Part shown: positions 57,885-64,000 of the stretch, piece after piece
How the letters are laid out: every line of letters starts with the position of its first letter
Numbering within the stretch: position 1 is the stretch's first letter
DNA from: Aestuariicoccus sp032586235
Lineage (GTDB): Bacteria > Pseudomonadota > Alphaproteobacteria > Rhodobacterales > Rhodobacteraceae
Length of the DNA stretch: 64,000 nucleotides
NCBI RefSeq assembly: GCF_032586235.1
Contig: NZ_JAWHTD010000020.1
Span: 1-64,000 of the forward strand
Direction: 5' to 3'
Made by a program: the position numbers and the translations under genes
Notes under the pieces: generated by a model
Told to the model about the DNA's origin: nothing
The model's database searches: none
What the model saw: the letters and a program-made list of their open reading frames with translations, nothing else

Positions 57885-58796
57885 TCAGAACGCCAGTTTG
57901 AGCCTCAAAGAGCCGACGACCTGACCGTTCGGCTGGCCGTCGAATTCCTCGCCCAGCCAGGTCAGCCCGTAGAAGGCCGAATGCCGTTCGCCCTGCCAGT
58001 GCACCCCCGCGCGCAGCCGCTGGCGGCTGTCGGTCAGTGCGTAACCGCGGCTTTCGGGCAGGAAGATGCTGCTGTCGACATAGGCGATATCGCCGCCCAG
58101 CACGAAACTGCTGCCGGGCGCGTCGGTCTGCACGGCGCGGTAGCGCTGGCCGGTGACCGGATCGCGTACCAAAAGCTCGCCCTGCCCCACCACGCCCAGC
58201 GTCAGATCCGCCCCGAGGCGCACCAGCGTCTCGGCGCCCCAGCGCGCCTCGGCGAAAGGACGCAGGCGCGCCCCGCCCCAGGCGATGTCCTGCCCGATCT
58301 CACCCACGAAACTTGGATGCACGCCGTTGCCGATCTGGCGGTCCTTCACGCCCGGGCTGGGCGGCGCGATGCCGATCGCGTCATGCAGCGCGGTCTGAAA
58401 ATCGTCGAGCCCGGTCTGCGGGCCCGTCACCACAAGATCGCCGCCCAGCGCGATCTCAGCCGCGCCGCGGGTGAAATGCGTGTGCAGACCCAGGCTGATG
58501 GCGGTGGCCAGCGGCCGGTCGCCCGGCGCGGGGTTGCGCAGGTTCGACGGCGACATGACGTGAAAGCCCAGCCGGTATTCCAGCAGCGCACCGGGCGCGT
58601 CGGGCGCGTGTCCGGTCCAGTCCGGCCCGCGCACCCGGCTTGACGCGACCGACCCGGTCTGCCAGCGGTCGCGCCCTTCGGCGAAAAGATCGTTGGTGGA
58701 CAGACGCCCGTAACCCAGCGGCAGGCGGTCTTCGGCAGCCAGAGGCGAGGTCAGCACAAGGCATGCGGCCAGGGCGCGACAAAACTGTCGGAACAT
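57885..58796 (-). CDS. lpxR: Lipid A 3'-O-deacylase LpxR family (DUF2219)
   Basis: 303 aa outer-membrane beta-barrel. A signal peptide (CRALAACLVLTSPLAA) is followed by the LpxR N-terminal signature LSTNDLFAEGRDRWQTGSV with the conserved Asn-Asp and Arg, and repeated amphipathic strands ending in Phe (LRLKLAF), as usual for barrels. LpxR removes the 3' acyloxyacyl group of lipid A. It is divergent from trpB. Confidence 0.88.
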   Translation of the reverse strand: MFRQFCRALAACLVLTSPLAAEDRLPLGYGRLSTNDLFAEGRDRWQTGSVASSRVRGPDWTGHAPDAPGALLEYRLGFHVMSPSNLRNPAPGDRPLATAISLGLHTHFTRGAAEIALGGDLVVTGPQTGLDDFQTALHDAIGIAPPSPGVKDRQIGNGVHPSFVGEIGQDIAWGGARLRPFAEARWGAETLVRLGADLTLGVVGQGELLVRDPVTGQRYRAVQTDAPGSSFVLGGDIAYVDSSIFLPESRGYALTDSRQRLRAGVHWQGERHSAFYGLTWLGEEFDGQPNGQVVGSLRLKLAF

Positions 58797-58993
58797 CGAA
58801 TGTCTTTCGTTGCGGCCCCCACGGCGAAGTTCTGGTTACCACACCGGCGGCACAGGCCAAGACCGCGCCACACGATTTTGCCGGGCTGTGGCCGTTTCGC
58901 CCGGTCTCGCAGCCGCACATTCAGGTCGTTTCCGCTCTGGCCTTCACGGGTCAAGCTGGCGTAGACAGAGCGCCAGACCACGGGAGAGCAAAG

Positions 58994-60214
<1,221 letters not shown>

Positions 60215-60237
60215 GACCCGGTTCCTTTGATGCAATC

Positions 60238-60278
60238 AACGCCCCGCCGCGCATCCCGCGGCGGGGCGTTTTGTTTTG
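60238..60278 (+). terminator. Rho-independent terminator of trpB
   Basis: AACGCCCCGCCGCG (60238-60251), CATCC, CGCGGCGGGGCGTT (60257-60270): perfect 14-bp stem followed by TTGTTTTG. Confidence 0.95.
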
Positions 60279-60284
60279 CGCGGT

Positions 60285-60300
60285 ATAAACCAGGGTTTAT
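60285..60300. promoter_or_regulatory. Operator candidate upstream of the Asp-tail operon
   Basis: ATAAACC, AG, GGTTTAT: perfect 7-bp inverted repeat, with a further half-site GGTTTAT nearby (60315-60321). It is about 135 nt ahead of the first PepSY-like gene and could bind the LuxR-type regulator encoded at the end of the same operon. Confidence 0.5.
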
Positions 60301-60434
60301 GCCGCTGCGCCGGGGGTTTATCGCAGTCCTGCTAATCCTTGTGCCAATATCGCCGGTGTGGCCCGGCGGGCAGTCTTGCCGCTGTTCACGTCACGCCGCC
60401 CCAGGTTGGGCGGCCCAAGCGAAAGGCAAGACAA

Positions 60435-60917
60435 ATGACATTCCGTTTTATCATCAGCACCGCCGCTGCCGCTCTGGCCGGTTCGATGGCGCTGGCCGAC
60501 GCGTTTTCGGACGCGGTGATCGCCGATTTCCGCGCCAAGGGCTTTGCCGGGATCGAGGTGAAGAACGGCCCGACCCAGACCAAGGTCGAGGCGGTGCTGG
60601 GCAACCGCAAGACCGAAGCGATCTACGACCGCGCCACAGGACAAATCCTGAAACAGGAATGGGAGATGGCCGAGCCCGGCGACCGCAGCGCGGGCGTCGA
60701 GGTGCGGAACCGCAATCGCGATTTCCTGCGCGCCTCGGGCGGGGATGACAATTCCTTCGGCGGGGGCGATGATGAACATGGCGACGACCACGATGACGAT
60801 CATGATAAGGATCACGGACCAGGCCATGACGACGACGATCACGACGACGATCACGGGCATGGCTCGGATCATGGGGGCGGTCATGAGGATGATCACGACG
60901 ACGACGATGACGATTGA
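60435..60917 (+). CDS. Secreted PepSY-like protein with Asp/His-rich tail
   Basis: 160 aa. Signal peptide (IISTAAAALAGSMALA), then a PepSY-like domain (about 22-85; FSDAVIADFRAKGFAGIEVKNGPTQTKVEAVLGN...YDRATGQILKQE). The last 60 residues are almost only Asp, His, Gly and Glu (GDDHDDDHDKDHGPGHDDDD and so on), giving a highly acidic tail that should bind divalent metal ions. The ATG at 60435 follows AAAGG. It is the first of three genes on the plus strand with a paralogue next. PepSY domains often inhibit or sense in the cell envelope. Confidence 0.82.
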   Translation: MTFRFIISTAAAALAGSMALADAFSDAVIADFRAKGFAGIEVKNGPTQTKVEAVLGNRKTEAIYDRATGQILKQEWEMAEPGDRSAGVEVRNRNRDFLRASGGDDNSFGGGDDEHGDDHDDDHDKDHGPGHDDDDHDDDHGHGSDHGGGHEDDHDDDDDD

Positions 60918-60950
60918 TCCGGCCCGTCGGGGCCGCGACGGGGCGCTGCG

Positions 60951-61451
60951 ATGAAACGGCGGGGCTTCCTTCTGGGGGCGGGGGCGCTTGTCGTCCTCGG
61001 CCCGAACCCGGCCTTGGCGCAGACCGCCAAGGACCAGGTGGTCAACCAGCTGCAACGCCAGGGCTATACCCGCATCCGTGTGCGCCGAACGCTTCTGGGG
61101 CGGGTGCGCATCCTCGCGACCGGCCCGGCCGGGCGGCGCGAGATCGTGCTCAACCCCGCCACCGGCGCGATCCTGCGCGATTACATCGACCGGTCCTCGG
61201 AAAACGGCAAGTCGGGATCGGGCGGGTCGGACCGCAGCGGCAACAGCGGCCCCGGCAACCGCGACGATGATGACGACGACGACAAGGACGATGACAAGGA
61301 CGACGATAAGGACGACGACAAGGACGACGATAACAGCGGCTCGGGTGGCGGCGGCCACGACGACGACGATGACGACGACAACGACAACAGCGGCTCCGGC
61401 GGAGGGGGCGGCGGCGGAGGTGGCGACGACGACGATGACGACGACGATTGA
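60951..61451 (+). CDS. Secreted PepSY-like protein with poly-Asp/Gly tail
   Basis: 166 aa paralogue of the preceding gene. Twin-Arg-like leader MKRRGFLLGAGALVVLGPNPALA, a PepSY-like domain (about 25-80; KDQVVNQLQRQGYTRIRVRRTLLGRVRILATG...LNPATGAILRDYI), then an 80-residue low-complexity tail of DDDK repeats, SGSGGGG linkers and a final run of eight Asp. The tail is coded by a GAC/GAT repeat tract (about 61261-61448), prone to slippage. Unlike the first protein, the tail has almost no His. The gene starts 33 nt after the first. Confidence 0.82.
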   Translation: MKRRGFLLGAGALVVLGPNPALAQTAKDQVVNQLQRQGYTRIRVRRTLLGRVRILATGPAGRREIVLNPATGAILRDYIDRSSENGKSGSGGSDRSGNSGPGNRDDDDDDDKDDDKDDDKDDDKDDDNSGSGGGGHDDDDDDDNDNSGSGGGGGGGGGDDDDDDDD

Positions 61452-61475
61452 GCCCCGACGGGCGGAGCCCGGACG

Positions 61476-61979
61476 GTGAAACAGAACCTGGCCCTTACCG
61501 CGCTCTTTGCGCTGCAGCTTGTCTGCGGGCTGTTCCTGTTCTGGGACATCCTGACAAGCCTGCTGGGCCTGCGCACCGCGCCGATCGCCTGGGCGCTCTA
61601 CGAGCTGATCGAGATCGGCGCGGTGGTCGGGCTGATCATGGGCGTCGGCGTGTCGGCCCGGCTGCTGGTGCTGTCGGTGCGTCGCCAGAAGGCGGCCGAG
61701 ACCGGGCTGCGCGTCGCCTCGGGCGCGTTCATGGACGTGCTCGAGGAACGTTTCACCGAATGGGGGCTGACGCCGGCGGAACGCGACGTCGCCCTATTCG
61801 CCATCAAGGGGCTGTCGACCGCCGAGATCGCCGCTATGCGCAGCACCTCCGAAGGCACGGTCAAGGCTCAGACAAACGCAATCTACCGCAAGGCCGGGGT
61901 CAGCGGGCGGCCGCAGCTACTGAGCCTTTTTATCGACGACCTGATGGGCGACGCCCTGCCCGGCGTGGACGCCGCCTAG
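61476..61979 (+). CDS. Membrane-anchored LuxR-type regulator
   Basis: 167 aa with a GTG start 24 nt past the preceding gene. Two N-terminal membrane segments (LALTALFALQLVCGLFLFWDIL and IEIGAVVGLIMGVGVSARLLVL), then a LuxR/GerE helix-turn-helix at about 100-155 (LTPAERDVALFAIKGLSTAEIAAMRSTSEGTVKAQTNAIYRKAGV). There is no receiver domain, so the signal must come through the membrane part or a partner, perhaps the PepSY-like proteins encoded before it. Its TAG and the TAG of the convergent Anbu gene share CTAG. Confidence 0.85.
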   Translation: MKQNLALTALFALQLVCGLFLFWDILTSLLGLRTAPIAWALYELIEIGAVVGLIMGVGVSARLLVLSVRRQKAAETGLRVASGAFMDVLEERFTEWGLTPAERDVALFAIKGLSTAEIAAMRSTSEGTVKAQTNAIYRKAGVSGRPQLLSLFIDDLMGDALPGVDAA

Positions 61980-62698
61980 ACCGGCTTGATCTTCTGGAAC
62001 GCCTCGCGCAGGGCCTCGGACCATTCCTGGCTGATGCGGGCAAAGCCCTTGTCGTCGGCCTCGATCCGGCGGCGGCGGGACACCGCCATCGCATCGGCCT
62101 CGATCACCACCATATCAAGCGGCATGCCGACGCTGAGGTTCGAGCGCAGGGTCGAATCCATCGACAGCAGCACGGCCTTTTCCGCATCCTCCAGAGAGGT
62201 GTCCATGGTGATCACGCGGTCCAGAATGGGCTTGCCGTATTTGTGCTCGCCGATCTGCAGGAACGGCGTGTCCTCGGTCGCCTCGATGAAATTGCCCTCG
62301 GGATAAACCAGGAAAAGCCGCATCGGCCCGCCACTGCGCTGGCCCGCCACGATCATCGAGGCGCTGGCACCCTGGCTCATCCTGTCCATCTTGGCCGAGA
62401 CCTCGGCGGTGACGTCGGACAACATGCGGCCGATGATTTCGGCCACCTTGAGCATGGTCGGTGCGCGCAGGATGGCGTCGGCGCTGTCGGGATCGCTGTT
62501 GGCGTCGTCCAGCCGCGACATCACCGTCTGCGTGATCGACAGAGACCCGGCGGTCATGATCGCGATCACCCGGTCGCCCGGATCCTCGAAGGTGAACATC
62601 TTGCGGTAGGTGGCGATATTGTCGAGCCCCGCGTTGGTGCGCGTGTCCGACAGCAGCACGAAACCCGCCCGCAGCGCCAGTCCAACACAATAGGTCAT
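61976..62698 (-). CDS. Anbu-type proteasome-related peptidase
   Basis: 240 aa. Begins MTYCVGLALRAGFVLLSDTRTNAGLDNIATYRKMFTF, where Thr2 would be the N-terminal nucleophile after Met removal and Asp/Arg and Lys of the Ntn site follow; GSLSITQTV and QGASASMIVAG are further family motifs. Anbu (ancestral beta subunit) proteins form open-ring or helical assemblies of proteasome beta-like subunits. It is the last gene of an operon with transglutaminase and alpha-E genes, the known Anbu context. Confidence 0.93.
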   Translation of the reverse strand: MTYCVGLALRAGFVLLSDTRTNAGLDNIATYRKMFTFEDPGDRVIAIMTAGSLSITQTVMSRLDDANSDPDSADAILRAPTMLKVAEIIGRMLSDVTAEVSAKMDRMSQGASASMIVAGQRSGGPMRLFLVYPEGNFIEATEDTPFLQIGEHKYGKPILDRVITMDTSLEDAEKAVLLSMDSTLRSNLSVGMPLDMVVIEADAMAVSRRRRIEADDKGFARISQEWSEALREAFQKIKPV

Positions 62699-62789
62699 GG
62701 CCGATGTCCCCCTAGCCTGACACCACGCTTATGACGCGCCCGTGACGGCGGCAATGCCAAGCGGTATCGGAACCTGCGTTACCATTGCG

Positions 62790-63620
62790 TTACTGCTGTT
62801 GCTGTTGCCCGGCGGTCACCACCACCTCGACCGCCAGATGCTCGGCCGGCTGACTGCCCTGCACCAGCCCACGGATGGGGGCCGCATCGACGGAATCGAT
62901 CCCCGAGCCAAGCCGGATGTACTTGTCGTCCGGGCAGCAGCGATTCGAGACGTCGAAGCCGACCCAGCCCAGATCCGGCACCCAAAGCTCGGTCCAGGCG
63001 TGGCTGGCCTCGTGCACGATGCCGTCGGCATCGGCATAGAGATAGCCCATCACATAGCGCGCCGGGATTCCGGCGACCTGGGCCACCGAGATCAGCGCGT
63101 GGGTGTGATCCTGGCAAACGCCGCTGCCGCCCGCGAGCGCCTCGGCGGCGGTGGTGTGGGCCTCGGTCTCACCAGGGCGATAGGCGATGGCGTCGGCCAC
63201 GGCATTCGACAGCGCATGGGCGCGGTCGAGGGCGCTGTCCTGCGACATGCCGGCGAGCGTATCCGCCGACAATTCCCGAAGCGCGTTGTCGGGCTGCGTC
63301 TTGCGCGTGGGCGTCGTGTAGACCAGCGGCGGCACCTTTTCGCGGTGCTCGCGCAGCACGCCGAAGGTGTCGGCGGTGTCGACCGTGCCCCGCACTTCGA
63401 CGACGGCCTCGGTCAGGGGGCCGCGCAGGGTGATTGTTTCGACCCAGTCCCCGGCGCTGTCGCGAAAGCCCGCGCCGCGGATCGCGCCGGGCGTCTCGAC
63501 CGACCAGTCCAGCACCGTTTGCCCGGCATGGCTGGCCGCATAAAGCCGCTGGGTCTGGATCAGCCCCCGCACCGGCGCGTCGAACCGCGAGCGCGTGACG
63601 TGATGCACATTAAGTCTCAT
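62790..63620 (-). CDS. Transglutaminase-like cysteine protease family protein
   Basis: 276 aa. An N-terminal beta domain (about 1-90; MRLNVHHVTRSRFDAPV) precedes the papain-like transglutaminase core with catalytic Cys in GSGVCQDHTHALI, His in VHEASHAWTELWV and Asp in GFDVSN. Family members hydrolyse or form isopeptide/peptide bonds. The ATG at 63620 overlaps the stop of the alpha-E gene (ATGA); the Anbu gene follows after 91 nt. The C-terminus ends in a Gln run (GQQQQQ). Confidence 0.92.
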   Translation of the reverse strand: MRLNVHHVTRSRFDAPVRGLIQTQRLYAASHAGQTVLDWSVETPGAIRGAGFRDSAGDWVETITLRGPLTEAVVEVRGTVDTADTFGVLREHREKVPPLVYTTPTRKTQPDNALRELSADTLAGMSQDSALDRAHALSNAVADAIAYRPGETEAHTTAAEALAGGSGVCQDHTHALISVAQVAGIPARYVMGYLYADADGIVHEASHAWTELWVPDLGWVGFDVSNRCCPDDKYIRLGSGIDSVDAAPIRGLVQGSQPAEHLAVEVVVTAGQQQQQ

Positions 63621-64000
63621 GCCGCCAGTCCTCTCAGGTAGGTGTCCTGCACGACCTCGGAGAGCCGCCCGTTCTGCGCCATCATCCGCGTCAGGAATTC
63701 GTGCAGACCTTCCTCGAAGATGTCGTTGATCCCCGCCTCTGCCAGTTCGGCCAGCAGGTTGCGCGCGCAGCTCTGCGCATCCGTCGTCCTGCCATATCCG
63801 CGGGCGATGTGATCGAGGTGATCGTTCGACCACCGCACCGACGACAGCAGCGAGCGCGGGAACATCTGGTTGAGGATCAGGAAATCGGCGATCTTCTCGG
63901 CGCTGACCTCGCCCGGATAGGCCCAGGTGAAGGCGCGATGCGCCGACATCGACCGCAAGAGGGTGACCCATTGCGACTGGTCCAGCCCCGACCCGACATA
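63617..64000 (-). CDS. Alpha-E domain protein, C-terminal part
   Basis: 127 residues to the stop, open to the window edge. Mostly helical with the alpha-E family pattern FTWAYPGEVSAEKIADFLILNQMFPRSLLSSVRW and SCARNLLAELAEAGINDIFEEGLHEFL. Alpha-E proteins are encoded with a circularly permuted ATP-grasp enzyme and a transglutaminase; the ATP-grasp gene would be expected just beyond the window end. It is translationally coupled to the transglutaminase gene. Confidence 0.88.
   Translation of the reverse strand, partial: YVGSGLDQSQWVTLLRSMSAHRAFTWAYPGEVSAEKIADFLILNQMFPRSLLSSVRWSNDHLDHIARGYGRTTDAQSCARNLLAELAEAGINDIFEEGLHEFLTRMMAQNGRLSEVVQDTYLRGLAA

Noticed and set aside
58797..58993. Trp attenuator upstream of trpB
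   Set aside because: No leader peptide with tandem Trp codons and no terminator/antiterminator pair found.

Overview
The window is GC-rich chromosomal DNA from an alphaproteobacterium, most likely a marine Rhodobacterales (Roseobacter group) member. Supporting signs are the Rhodobacterales-type intergenic terminators (CTCCGGCGGGAG-TATTTTTG), the DUF1127 gene with a CCUCCUCCC small-RNA array, a SAM-II riboswitch ahead of metZ, several TRAP/TTT/ABC binding-protein transporters, a Hint-domain protein and the Anbu protease operon. No rRNA, tRNA or CRISPR was seen. The species cannot be named from the sequence alone.

Layout. 1-250: 3' end of an IS630-type transposase abutting mrp. 253-2386: mrp (-), then a DUF1127 gene (+) followed by about 600 nt without a protein gene that holds ten exact CCTCCTCCC motifs in hairpin loops and ends in a strong terminator; this is a CcsR/'cuckoo' small-RNA array. 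2513-3080: a cobalamin riboswitch (-) ahead of a small unknown protein. 3245-12240: valS, a ThDP enzyme coupled to trkH, folE2, and metZ with a SAM-II aptamer and terminator leader. 12240-23803: hydrolase/GST pair, uvrD-type helicase, FMN hydroxy-acid dehydrogenase, pyruvate carboxylase, DUF2937, proS. 23879-27189: sugar kinase-like ATPase and the carboxy(nor)spermidine polyamine pair. 27350-34713: hemerythrin, then a pentose locus (D-lyxose isomerase, ROK regulator, sugar ABC transporter, xylulokinase). 34753-42087: ketopantoate reductase-like gene, CoA ligase and the tctCBA carboxylate transporter, divergent from an ScfR-type regulator. 42221-48654: compact chemotaxis operon (STAS-cheY-cheA-cheW-cheR-cheY-unknown-cheB-cheD). 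48903-52778: TRAP transporter dctPQM. 52847-60214: ggt, a 2-hydroxyacid dehydrogenase, an SH3-like secreted protein, a Hint protein, lpxR, trpB. 60435-61979: two secreted PepSY-like proteins with Asp-rich tails plus a membrane-anchored LuxR-type regulator. 61976-64000: Anbu / transglutaminase / alpha-E operon, cut by the window end.

How genes work together. The lyxose isomerase and xylulokinase would take D-lyxose through D-xylulose to xylulose 5-phosphate, with the adjacent ABC importer and ROK repressor giving uptake and control. The TctCBA proteins with the CoA ligase suggest import and CoA activation of a small carboxylate under an acyl-CoA-sensing regulator. Three binding-protein genes (31110, 39526 and 49991 ends) are each followed by a GC-rich hairpin before the membrane subunit gene, the usual way to raise binding-protein dosage. 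RNA-based control is unusually dense in the first 12 kb: the sRNA array, a cobalamin riboswitch and a SAM-II riboswitch.
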